NCBI GenBank assembly: GCA_037968895.1
Contig: JBBKWJ010000282.1
Coordinates: 1 to 11,253, forward strand
Reading direction: 5' to 3'
Origin: JBBKWJ01 sp037968895
GTDB taxonomy: Bacteria > Actinomycetota > Acidimicrobiia > Acidimicrobiales > SZUA-35
Length of the DNA: 11,253 bases
Position 1 is the first letter of the stretch. Every line of letters begins with the position of its first letter. Below the pieces are notes generated by a model that was not told where the DNA came from, made no database searches, and saw nothing but the letters and a program-made list of their open reading frames with translations. Of this stretch, positions 1 through 7,248 are shown piece after piece. The position numbers were made by a program, and so were the translations under genes.

Positions 1-1503
1 GCAAAGCTGTCATACGCGGAGCTCTCGGCCCGGTCTAACCAGGTAGCCAACTTCCTGGTCGACCTCGGCGTGAGCCGAGGCGACCGAATCCTCGTGATGC
101 TCGGCAACGAAGTGCCGCTGTGGGAGTCGATGCTGGCCGCGATCAAGATTGGCGCCGTGATGATTCCGGCTACCACCCTGTTGGCCACGGCCGACCTCGC
201 CGATCGAATCGAGCGAGGCAGTGCCAAGTTCGTCCTGACAAACGATGCCGGGGTCGACACGTTCGACGGCCTTGCCGACCATGTCACTAACGGCGTTGTC
301 AAGGTGACGGTTGGCGCCGACGTTGAGGGCTGGACCCACTATCGGGGCAGCCACGACTCCTCGCCAGACTTCACCGCGGCAGCGGCTACCGAGCCGTCCG
401 ATCCGATTCTCGAATACTTCACGTCGGGTACCACCTCGCGGCCGAAGCTCGTCCAGCACACTCAACAGAGTTATCCCGTTGGCCATCTGGCCACGATGTA
501 CTGGCTCGGGCTACAACCGGGCGACGTGCACTGGACCATCAGTTCCCCCGGTTGGGCCAAACACGCCTGGAGCTGCTTCTTTGCCCCGTTCAACGCCCAA
601 GCGTGTGTGTTCATTTACAACTACGACCGGTTCTCAGGCCCTGACGTCCTTGACGTGCTGGTGAAACACAAGGTCAATACGCTCTGTGCGCCGCCAACCG
701 TCTGGCGCTTCCTGATCCAAGAAGACCTCTCGGCGTATGACGTGTCCTTGACCGAGCTCATCTCCGCAGGTGAACCCCTCAACCCCGAGGTCATCGACCA
801 GGTATATGGCCACTGGAATCTCACGATTCGTGATGGATTCGGCCAGACCGAGACGACAGCACAAGTCGGCAATACGCCAGGCAGCGAAGTGAAGCCAGGC
901 TCGATGGGTCGGGCCCTTCCCGGCTACCACATCGAAATGCTCGACCCTGATGGGAATCCTGGGTCAGAGGGCGAAATCTGTATTGCGCTCGGAGCTGACC
1001 GGCCAATCGGTTTGATGGTCGGCTACGTCGACGACGACGACAAAACCGCCAAGGTAATGCGTGACGGTTATTACCACACCGGCGATGTTGGTGTCCGTGA
1101 CGGCGATGGCTACATCACGTATGTCGGCCGAGCCGATGACGTCTTCAAGGCGTCTGGCTATCGAATCAGCCCATTCGAGCTTGAGTCTGCGCTCATTGAG
1201 CATCCCGCAGTGGCCGAGGCGGCAATTGTGCCATCGCCCGACCCGCTTCGCGGCAACGTGCCTAAGGCATATGTGATCCTGGCGCCAGGCCACGAGCCAA
1301 CGGCTGAAACCGCAGGCGAGATCTACGCGTTCTTGCGAGAGAACCTTTCGGGCTACAAGCGAATTCGGCGCATCGAGTTCTCGGAGCTGCCCAAAACGAT
1401 CTCGGGCAAGATCCGTCGGGTCGAGCTCCGTAACCAAGAAAATGCTCGCCCGGCCGAAGGATCACGCAATTCGGCCGAGTTTTTGGCCGAAGACTACAAA
1501 TAG
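1..1503 (+). CDS. Acyl-CoA synthetase (AMP-forming, medium-chain ACSM-like), 5' end missing
   Basis: The reading frame is open from base 1, so the gene starts outside the window. The first 23 codons in view (A-K-L-S-Y-A-E-L...) already match the conserved N-terminal part of the family, so the in-frame GTG at 70 is not the start. In view are 500 residues against about 550 for the family. Adenylate-forming motifs, in window residues: TSGTTSRPK (141-149, phosphate loop), GFGQTET (279-285), YHTGD (358-362), GRADDVFK (376-383, hinge to the C-terminal domain) and PKTISGK (464-470), whose last Lys is the usual adenylation lysine. The family activates a carboxylic acid with ATP to an acyl-adenylate and transfers it to CoA in the cytoplasm. 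The GWAKHAW segment and overall look fit the medium-chain/acetyl-CoA synthetase-like group; the exact acid cannot be read from the sequence. It lies 59 bp before argG on the same strand. Confidence 0.93.
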   Translation, partial: AKLSYAELSARSNQVANFLVDLGVSRGDRILVMLGNEVPLWESMLAAIKIGAVMIPATTLLATADLADRIERGSAKFVLTNDAGVDTFDGLADHVTNGVVKVTVGADVEGWTHYRGSHDSSPDFTAAAATEPSDPILEYFTSGTTSRPKLVQHTQQSYPVGHLATMYWLGLQPGDVHWTISSPGWAKHAWSCFFAPFNAQACVFIYNYDRFSGPDVLDVLVKHKVNTLCAPPTVWRFLIQEDLSAYDVSLTELISAGEPLNPEVIDQVYGHWNLTIRDGFGQTETTAQVGNTPGSEVKPGSMGRALPGYHIEMLDPDGNPGSEGEICIALGADRPIGLMVGYVDDDDKTAKVMRDGYYHTGDVGVRDGDGYITYVGRADDVFKASGYRISPFELESALIEHPAVAEAAIVPSPDPLRGNVPKAYVILAPGHEPTAETAGEIYAFLRENLSGYKRIRRIEFSELPKTISGKIRRVELRNQENARPAEGSRNSAEFLAEDYK

Positions 1504-1528
1504 TCCCGAGTCGTTCCTGATCGGACCG

Positions 1529-1544
1529 GTAGCGTTGTCGCTAC
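1529..1544 (+). other. Hairpin between acyl-CoA synthetase and argG
   Basis: A perfect 6-bp inverted repeat (GTAGCG / CGCTAC) with a TTGT loop lies in the 59-bp gap, ending 9 bases before the argG ribosome binding site. No T-run follows, so it is at most a weak terminator or an mRNA 5' structure affecting argG. I see no ArgR-type operator in this gap. Role is inferred only from position. Confidence 0.3.
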
Positions 1545-1562
1545 GTATCTCCTGGAGGAACC

Positions 1563-2783
1563 GTGGACGTCAAAAAGGTTGTGTTGGCCTATTCCGGAGG
1601 CCTTGACACTTCGATCATTCTCAAATGGCTACAAGAAGAGTACGACTGCGAAGTCGTGACCTTCACGGCCGACCTCGGTCAAGGCGGCGAAATCGAGCCT
1701 GCCCGCGAGAAGGCGCTCGCCATGGGCGTGCCGCCGGAGTCGATCTACATCGAAGATGTGCGTGAAGAGTTTGTGCGCGACTTCGTGTTCCCAATGTTCC
1801 GAGCCAACACGATCTACGAAGGCGAATACCTTCTGGGCACCTCTATTGCACGGCCGCTCATCTCCAAGCGCCTCGTCGAGATAGCGCGCGAGACAAACGC
1901 TGACGCCATCTCGCACGGCGCAACCGGCAAGGGCAACGACCAGGTCCGTTTCGAACTTGGGGCCTATGCCCTCGAGCCCGGCATCAAAGTAATTGCTCCT
2001 TGGCGCGAGTGGGATCTAAACAGTCGTGAATCGCTGCTCGCCTACGCCGAGAAGCACGACATCCCTGTTGAAATGAAGCGGGGCAAGCAGTCACCGTTCT
2101 CAATGGACGCCAACTTGCTTCACATCTCGTACGAGGGTGGCCCGCTGGAAGACCCGTGGAACTATCCGCCGTCAGAGATGTGGCGTTGGAGCCAGAGCCC
2201 GGAGAGCGCCCCAAACGAGGCCACGTTCATCGACCTCACCTATGAGAAGGGTGACATCGTCGCCATCGACGACGTGCCAATGAGCCCTGCGACCGTGCTC
2301 ACCAAGCTCAACGAGGTCGGCGGCGCAAACGGCATCGGCCGGCTCGATATTGTCGAGAACCGTTTCGTCGGCATGAAGAGCCGGGGCGCATACGAAACCC
2401 CCGGCGGCACCATCATGATGCGTGCGCACCGGGCAATCGAGTCGATCACGCTCGACCGAGAGGTTGCTCACCTCAAAGACGAGCTCATGCCACGCTACGC
2501 CAAGCTCATCTACAACGGGTTCTGGTTTGCCCCTGAGCGCTTCATGCTCCAGCAGGCCATCGACTACAGCCAGCAATACGTCAACGGTGTTGTTCGCCTC
2601 AAGCTCTTCAAGGGCAATGTCGAAGTCATCGGCCGCAAGAGCGACGACACGCTGTTCGACGAGAAGATCGCGACGTTCGAAGACGACGAGGGTGCATACA
2701 ACCAGGCTGATGCTGAGGGCTTCATCAAGCTCAATGCGCTTCGCCTGCGGACCTACGCCTCCAGACGTGGCGGTATCTCGTAG
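1563..2783 (+). CDS. argG: Argininosuccinate synthase
   Basis: Cytoplasmic enzyme joining citrulline and aspartate with ATP to give argininosuccinate, the penultimate step of arginine synthesis. The 406-residue product has the usual family length. The N-terminus carries the ATP pyrophosphatase loop SGGLDTS (residues 11-17), and TGKGNDQ at 121-127 is the conserved citrulline/aspartate-site segment. The rest (GTSIARPLI, SPFSMDANLLH, GRLDIVENR, ETPGGTI, YNGFWFAPE) is family-typical throughout with no gap. The start is GTG at 1563, with GGAGG at 1554-1558 four bases ahead, and MDVKKVVLAYSGG is the expected N-terminus. The TAG stop shares its G with the argH GTG start, so the two are almost surely co-transcribed and translationally coupled. 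No argCJBDF or argR is in view, so the rest of the pathway is encoded elsewhere. Confidence 0.98.
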   Translation: MDVKKVVLAYSGGLDTSIILKWLQEEYDCEVVTFTADLGQGGEIEPAREKALAMGVPPESIYIEDVREEFVRDFVFPMFRANTIYEGEYLLGTSIARPLISKRLVEIARETNADAISHGATGKGNDQVRFELGAYALEPGIKVIAPWREWDLNSRESLLAYAEKHDIPVEMKRGKQSPFSMDANLLHISYEGGPLEDPWNYPPSEMWRWSQSPESAPNEATFIDLTYEKGDIVAIDDVPMSPATVLTKLNEVGGANGIGRLDIVENRFVGMKSRGAYETPGGTIMMRAHRAIESITLDREVAHLKDELMPRYAKLIYNGFWFAPERFMLQQAIDYSQQYVNGVVRLKLFKGNVEVIGRKSDDTLFDEKIATFEDDEGAYNQADAEGFIKLNALRLRTYASRRGGIS

Positions 2784-4195
2784 TGAGCTCTACCGCACCA
2801 AACGGCAAGACACCGCCGCCAAGTACAACACTGTGGCACGGCCGGTTTGAGGGCAGCCCGTCTGAAGCGCTCCAGGCGCTCAACGACTCGCTGCCATTCG
2901 ACCAGCGTATGTATGCGCAAGACATTGAGGGCTCTCGAGCCCATGTCACGATGTTGGCCGCGGTCAAACTCGTCACCGACGCCGAGCGTGATGCCATCCT
3001 CGTCGCACTCGACCAGGTCCAAGCCGAGATCGAATCAGGCGGCTTCGAATGGAAGCCATCCGATGAAGACATCCATACGGCTGTCGAGCGTCGTGTCACC
3101 GAACTCGAACCAGCGGGGGCCAAGCTCCACACCGGTCGAAGCCGCAACGACCAGGTTGCCACTGACCTGCGCCTTTGGGTCAAAGACGAGCTCGGCGATC
3201 TCGCCAAATTGGTTATTCGGTTCCAAGAGACCCTGCTGAGCGTCGCTGACGCTAATGCCGAGGCGTATCTGCCGGCCTATACCCATCTCCAGCAAGCCAT
3301 GCCGGTCATGCTGACCCACCACCTTTTGGCCCACGGCTGGGCGTTGAGCCGCGATGTCGACCGCCTTCTCGATGCTCGTCGCCGAAGCGATGTCTCAGTA
3401 CTCGGTGCCGGAGCGCTCGCCGGATCATCGTTGCCGCTCGACCCGGCGTTGACTGCAGCGGCGCTCGGGTTCTCAGCCCAGTTCACCAACTCACTTGACG
3501 CCGTTGGCGATCGTGACTTCGTTCTCGACTCGTTGTATGCACTCTCCGTGCTTGGCGTTCACTTATCGCGCATCGGCGAAGAGCTCATCTTGTGGGCGTC
3601 GCAAGAGTTCTCGTTCGTCACGCTCGACGACGGTTTCTCTACCGGGTCGTCGATGATGCCGCAGAAAAAGAACCCCGACATCGCCGAACTCGCTCGGGGG
3701 AAGGCAGGCCGACTCATCGGCAACTTGGTCAGCCTTCTGACCACGGTCAAGGGCCTGCCGATGACCTACAACAAAGACCTGCAAGAAGACAAAGAGCCGC
3801 TCTTCGATTCGTGCAACACGGTTCGTCTAACTCTCCTTGCGCTCGACGGCATGGTGTCGACCCTGACGTTCAACACCGACACGATGGCGGCCCAGGCGAA
3901 TTCTCCGTTCGCAGCAGCGACCGACTTGGCCGACTACCTCGTGCTCGGGGGCATGCCATTCCGCGCCGCCCACGGTGTCGTTGGTGAACTCGTGCGCAAC
4001 GCGCTCGCAGGCAAGGGGAGCCTTCCCGACCTGGTCACTGCCCATCCCGATCTTGGCCCCGAGGCAGCCAAAATCTTCGAACCCGGTGCATCGGCACGCG
4101 GGCGAACAACGCCAGGCAGCGGCGGTCCAGCCGCCGTCGCAGTGCAGCGCGAGCAGTTCGTTGCTCAGCTCGCAGCTGACAAGGCTCGTATCTGA
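2783..4195 (+). CDS. argH: Argininosuccinate lyase
   Basis: Cleaves argininosuccinate to arginine and fumarate, the last step of arginine synthesis; a cytoplasmic homotetramer of the fumarase/aspartase superfamily. The product is 470 residues, normal for the family. Visible signatures: HTGRSRNDQ (116-124, substrate binding), THLQ (167-170, with the conserved catalytic-site His168) and GSSMMPQKKN (288-297, the superfamily signature and flexible loop holding the catalytic serine). WHGRF at the N-terminus is the usual family opening, preceded by about 16 polar residues. The GTG start overlaps the argG stop by one base and has only a weak purine stretch upstream, so translation probably depends on coupling. 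Its TGA stop overlaps the probable CTG start of the next gene. Confidence 0.98.
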   Translation: MSSTAPNGKTPPPSTTLWHGRFEGSPSEALQALNDSLPFDQRMYAQDIEGSRAHVTMLAAVKLVTDAERDAILVALDQVQAEIESGGFEWKPSDEDIHTAVERRVTELEPAGAKLHTGRSRNDQVATDLRLWVKDELGDLAKLVIRFQETLLSVADANAEAYLPAYTHLQQAMPVMLTHHLLAHGWALSRDVDRLLDARRRSDVSVLGAGALAGSSLPLDPALTAAALGFSAQFTNSLDAVGDRDFVLDSLYALSVLGVHLSRIGEELILWASQEFSFVTLDDGFSTGSSMMPQKKNPDIAELARGKAGRLIGNLVSLLTTVKGLPMTYNKDLQEDKEPLFDSCNTVRLTLLALDGMVSTLTFNTDTMAAQANSPFAAATDLADYLVLGGMPFRAAHGVVGELVRNALAGKGSLPDLVTAHPDLGPEAAKIFEPGASARGRTTPGSGGPAAVAVQREQFVAQLAADKARI

Positions 4196-4770
4196 CTCCG
4201 GAGTTTCTTTCGGCCGAGCCTGTCACGGCGTCTGCTCAAGCGCTTTTGGGCTGGACGATTCGTGTTGGTGACAGGGCCGGAACGATTGTTGAGACCGAGG
4301 CGTACGGCAGCCACGACGACGGCGCTAGTCACGCCTTCCGTGGTCAAACACCACGGAACGAGGTCATGTTTGGCGAGGCGGGCCGGCTCTACGTCTATCT
4401 CATCTACGGGATGTATTGGTGTGCCAACGTGGTGTGTCGGCCACAGGGCGAGGCCAGTGCCGTGCTGATCCGAGCGATCGAGCCGAGTTCCGGCCTTGAC
4501 GAGATGCGTGTCGCCCGGCCTCGAGCGAAGTCAGACCGAGATCTCGGCTCTGGGCCAGGGAAACTGTGCCAAGCGCTGGCAATCACCGGCGAGCACGACG
4601 GCACTCAACTGTTCTCCGCTCGGTCGGCTGTCGTCTTGAGTCCACCGACGGAACCGATCAAGCCCGACCAGATCGTCACCGGACCTCGCATCGGAATCAC
4701 CAAGGCCGTCGACTATCCGTGGCGCTTCGGCATTAAAGGCAACCCCCACCTCAGCCGACGATTCTCCTAG
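4192..4770 (+). CDS. mpg: 3-methyladenine DNA glycosylase (AAG/MPG family)
   Basis: Base-excision repair enzyme that removes alkylated and deaminated purines. The 192-residue product matches the AAG family (usually about 180-200). VETEAY contains the residue equivalent to human AAG Glu125, the water-activating glutamate (Glu36 here), and the intercalating tyrosine (Tyr38). ASHAFRG holds His47, equivalent to human His136, followed by TPRNEVMF, LYVYLIYGMYWCANV, GSGPGKLCQALAI and a C-terminal RFGIKGNPHLSR. Start choice: the frame is closed by a stop at 4177, and no ATG or GTG lies before the conserved FLSAEPVTASAQALLG helix. A TTG at 4246 would delete that helix. CTG at 4192 keeps it, overlaps the argH stop as CTGA, and has AAGG at 4181-4184 seven bases ahead. 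I therefore call CTG 4192, an unusual start codon. Confidence 0.93.
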   Translation: MTPEFLSAEPVTASAQALLGWTIRVGDRAGTIVETEAYGSHDDGASHAFRGQTPRNEVMFGEAGRLYVYLIYGMYWCANVVCRPQGEASAVLIRAIEPSSGLDEMRVARPRAKSDRDLGSGPGKLCQALAITGEHDGTQLFSARSAVVLSPPTEPIKPDQIVTGPRIGITKAVDYPWRFGIKGNPHLSRRFS

Positions 4771-4833
4771 ACGATCACGATACGAGCCCTCGCAGAACCC
4801 GAGCTACTTAGCGAGTATCATCGTCGTAGTACT

Positions 4834-5964
4834 GTGCCGGCGACGGCCTCGACACCACCCAGGACCATGTCACCAACCCCAATCTCGAAATCTGCTCGCA
4901 AGACGCCTGACGATGACAAAACCGCAGATATCACCGACGCGAGTTCCGGCGACGATGACAAGGCTATAGCGGCTCCTGTTTTGGTGACCGTGGAGGACCA
5001 CGTCGAAGACGACGACTCCGTTGATGAAGAAGCTCCAGACGAGGCTGCCCTAGATTCTGAAGTGACCGAGCAGGTTGCAGTGCCGGAACCAGTCGCCGAG
5101 CCAGTCGTCGTTGCGCCCGCCCCAGAGCCAGTGGTTGCGCCGGCGCCTGCTGCTGCGGTTGCGCCAGCACCTGCACCGAAGCCGAAGCGCAAATGGCGGC
5201 GGACATTCTTCCGCTGGTTCGTTCGGCTGCTCGTAGTCGGTGGCATCGCGGCCGGAGCGTATTTCGCCTGGCCAACCATCAATGAGCGATATATCCAGCC
5301 GGTCGAAACGACAGCCGCTGACCTGTCTACCGTGCAAGACCGCCTCGGAACGAGCGACGAACGGGCCACCGATCTCGCGGCCCGGCTCGACGCAGTAGAA
5401 GCCGGTCAGTTGAACGTTGCCGAGCGTCTCGATGGCCTCGACGTATCGACACTCGACCAAACTGCTCGCCTCGACGCGATCGACACTCTTATCAGCGATC
5501 AAACCACTCGCCTCGATGCGCTCGACGAGCTTGCGGCAACGCTTGGAACCGACCTTGGCGACACCAATGCTGCTGCGAGCCGCCAGCTTGGTGTCACCCG
5601 TGCCACCGAGTTGATGTCACGCTCTCGACTGTTCCTTTATCAGGCCAATTATGGCCTCGCCGCCGCCGACCTGACCGATGCGCGAGCCACCCTGGCTGCC
5701 TTGGAAATTGACGACCCAATCATTGCCGACGTGATCGACCGACTCGATCGTGCAATCGCCAATTTGCCAGCCTTTCCCGTTGCGGCCGCAGCTGATGTCG
5801 ACATCGCATGGCAGAGCCTCCTCGGACCAACACCTGTCGGCAGTGGTTCGGCCACCTCGACTCCTGGCGGTGCCACCACCGATAGCTCTGCAACTAGCGG
5901 CTCAGCGACTGGCGACGCTGCAACCGACGGATCAGCAACAACCCCCACGACGGCAGGCGGCTAA
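4834..5964 (+). CDS. Single-pass membrane protein with 14-residue coiled-coil repeats, HemX/mitofilin-like plan
   Basis: Not a protein I can name. Layout of the 376 residues: a very acidic, probably disordered N-terminus (about 20-75); a Pro/Ala/Val-rich stretch (about 80-118); a basic patch KPKRKWRR just before one transmembrane segment (about 128-149), implying cytoplasmic N-terminus and outside C-terminus; a coiled coil (170-239) of five exact 14-residue units; a helical domain (256-329) ending in a conserved-looking AWQSLL; and a Ser/Thr/Gly-rich tail (330-376). Basic patch, membrane segment, coiled coil and helical domain are the plan of HemX and mitofilin-type proteins; this is likeness of architecture, not proven homology. 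GTG 4834 gives the longest frame and has no Shine-Dalgarno; TATCAT at 4816-4821 could be a -10 for a very short leader. ATG 4867 is an alternative start. It ends 10 bp from the convergent monooxygenase gene with no clear terminator between. Confidence 0.8.
   Translation: MPATASTPPRTMSPTPISKSARKTPDDDKTADITDASSGDDDKAIAAPVLVTVEDHVEDDDSVDEEAPDEAALDSEVTEQVAVPEPVAEPVVVAPAPEPVVAPAPAAAVAPAPAPKPKRKWRRTFFRWFVRLLVVGGIAAGAYFAWPTINERYIQPVETTAADLSTVQDRLGTSDERATDLAARLDAVEAGQLNVAERLDGLDVSTLDQTARLDAIDTLISDQTTRLDALDELAATLGTDLGDTNAAASRQLGVTRATELMSRSRLFLYQANYGLAAADLTDARATLAALEIDDPIIADVIDRLDRAIANLPAFPVAAAADVDIAWQSLLGPTPVGSGSATSTPGGATTDSSATSGSATGDAATDGSATTPTTAGG
5341..5550 (+). repeat. Five in-register 42-bp (14-residue) coding repeats
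   Basis: Arg-Leu-Gly/Asp units start at 5341, 5383, 5425, 5467 and 5509, each exactly 42 bases apart. They encode RLGTSD, RLDAVE, RLDGLD, RLDAID and RLDALD, followed by eight more variable residues. Fourteen residues are two heptads, with Leu/Val/Ile at hydrophobic positions, so the stretch should form a regular coiled-coil stalk. The DNA copies differ at many third positions, so the duplications are old or kept by selection on the protein. Confidence 0.85.
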
Positions 5965-5974
5965 CCCGGTCGTT

Positions 5975-7198
5975 CTAGTCGCCTTCGGTGGTGTGCGATG
6001 AATGGCTCGAGATGGCTGATGAACCGGTCACCGTCTCTTGCAGAGCGGCCGACGCTCGATCGTTCTCCTGAATCTTGGCCATGATCGCCTGCCCGGCACG
6101 ATCGAAATACTCACGATGCTCGATCACGAACTTCTGGCTGTCACGGAAGTCGTCGAGCATGCCGTTGACCTCCGGCAGCACGTAGCGTGCCACTAGGTCC
6201 CAACTACGAGCAGTGTCCTCCGGGTTGGCGAAGTCGTGGACAAAGCCGATGACCGTACCGAAGCCTCCAGAGATCTCGTACATGTTGCGAATGGCCTCGA
6301 CGAGGTCTTCTGGCGTGCCAATCACCAGGGCGGAACCTTCGCTGAAGGCTAAGGCATCCATCGTCTGGTCTGGGGTGTCGTAGGCGAGCGCGCCAACTCG
6401 CTGAAGGGTCCCGACGGTGTATTCGTTGTGCCAGCGGTGGAGCCCAGACAGCGCTTGTGCCCTGGCTTCCTCTCTGGTCTCGGCGATGTGCCAGTTCATC
6501 ACGACGCGCCAGTTCTTGCGGTCGACTACTTGGCCATGTTTCTCAGCCGACTCTTCAGCGAAGCTCCACTGGAGGGGCAGGGCCTGGATACCTGCGGTCG
6601 AGGTTGAGCCGATCGACAAGATGCCGATGCCGTACTTACCGGCGAGGGTCATGCCCGAGGGGCTCACCATTGACGCGACAGCCTGAGGGATCTCGCGCTG
6701 GACCGGTCTGATGTGCAGCTTCGCGTCGTACATCTTGAACCAGTCGCACTCATAGGTAAACCGCTCACCGGCGAGCAGCCGCCGTAACACGGCGATGCCT
6801 TCGTCTTGGCGATCGCGCAACAGCATCGGGTCGATGCCGAGCGTGTGGGCATCAGACGCGAGCGCCCCTGGGCCCGATCCGAGAATGGCGCGACCCTGGG
6901 TCATCTGGTCGAGCTGCACAATGCGTTGTGCGACGTGAAATGGGTGGTGATAGGGGAGCGAGACGACCCCTGTGCCCAGCTTGATCCGGCTTGTTCGCTC
7001 GCCAGCAGCGGCCAAGAACATCTCCGGCGATGCAATGACCTCCCAGCCGGTCGAATGGTGCTCGCCGCACCAGAATTCGCTAAATCCGAGCTGGTCGAGT
7101 TTCTCCACCAGGTCGAGGTCGCGCCGATACTGCAGCATCGGGTTCTCACCGATGGGATGGTGTGGGGCAAGAAAGGCCCCGAATTCGATTGGTTGCAT
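5975..7198 (-). CDS. LLM-class flavin-dependent oxidoreductase (limonene 1,2-monooxygenase-like)
   Basis: Bacterial-luciferase-like TIM-barrel monooxygenase; the family uses reduced FMN supplied by a partner reductase, and O2. Family-typical segments: FGAFLAPHHPIGENP (6-20), GFSEFWCGEHHS..WE...SPE (38-59) and RIKLGTGVVSLPYHHP (71-86). These resemble limonene 1,2-monooxygenase of Rhodococcus and its many relatives of unknown substrate, so the true substrate is open. No reductase gene is in the window. Start: ATG 7198 has AGGGA five bases upstream and gives the normal family N-terminus (MQPIEFGAFL, 407 residues). An in-frame ATG at 7273 would add 25 residues of non-family sequence and overlap the upstream gene, so I reject it. 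It follows the minus-strand membrane protein by 50 bp and is probably co-transcribed with it. The C-terminal end is Ser/His/Thr-rich. Confidence 0.92.
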   Translation of the reverse strand: MQPIEFGAFLAPHHPIGENPMLQYRRDLDLVEKLDQLGFSEFWCGEHHSTGWEVIASPEMFLAAAGERTSRIKLGTGVVSLPYHHPFHVAQRIVQLDQMTQGRAILGSGPGALASDAHTLGIDPMLLRDRQDEGIAVLRRLLAGERFTYECDWFKMYDAKLHIRPVQREIPQAVASMVSPSGMTLAGKYGIGILSIGSTSTAGIQALPLQWSFAEESAEKHGQVVDRKNWRVVMNWHIAETREEARAQALSGLHRWHNEYTVGTLQRVGALAYDTPDQTMDALAFSEGSALVIGTPEDLVEAIRNMYEISGGFGTVIGFVHDFANPEDTARSWDLVARYVLPEVNGMLDDFRDSQKFVIEHREYFDRAGQAIMAKIQENDRASAALQETVTGSSAISSHSSHTTEGD

Positions 7199-7248
7199 TC
7201 TGGTCCCTGTCGACTGCGTGGTTGCCCGCAGTGTTGTCTCGTCAGGAA

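Noticed and set aside
4246..4770. mpg starting at TTG 4246
   Set aside because: This would remove the conserved N-terminal helix ahead of the LLG segment, and no ribosome binding site supports it; the CTG at 4192 is a better fit.
4771..4833. Possible terminator or operator between mpg and the coiled-coil protein
   Set aside because: Only a 5-bp inverted repeat (GATAC/GTATC) 31 bases apart is visible, which is expected by chance.
4818..5369. Long minus-strand frame opposite the Pro/Ala-rich protein (Gly/Ala/Ser-rich product)
   Set aside because: Low-complexity mirror of the Pro/Ala/Asp codons on the plus strand, with no family-like sequence; the plus-strand frame has a sensible membrane architecture.
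7213..7232. 6-bp inverted repeat ACTGCG/CGCAGT between the two minus-strand genes
   Set aside because: The 8-base loop and lack of a U-tail make it too weak to call as a terminator or attenuator.
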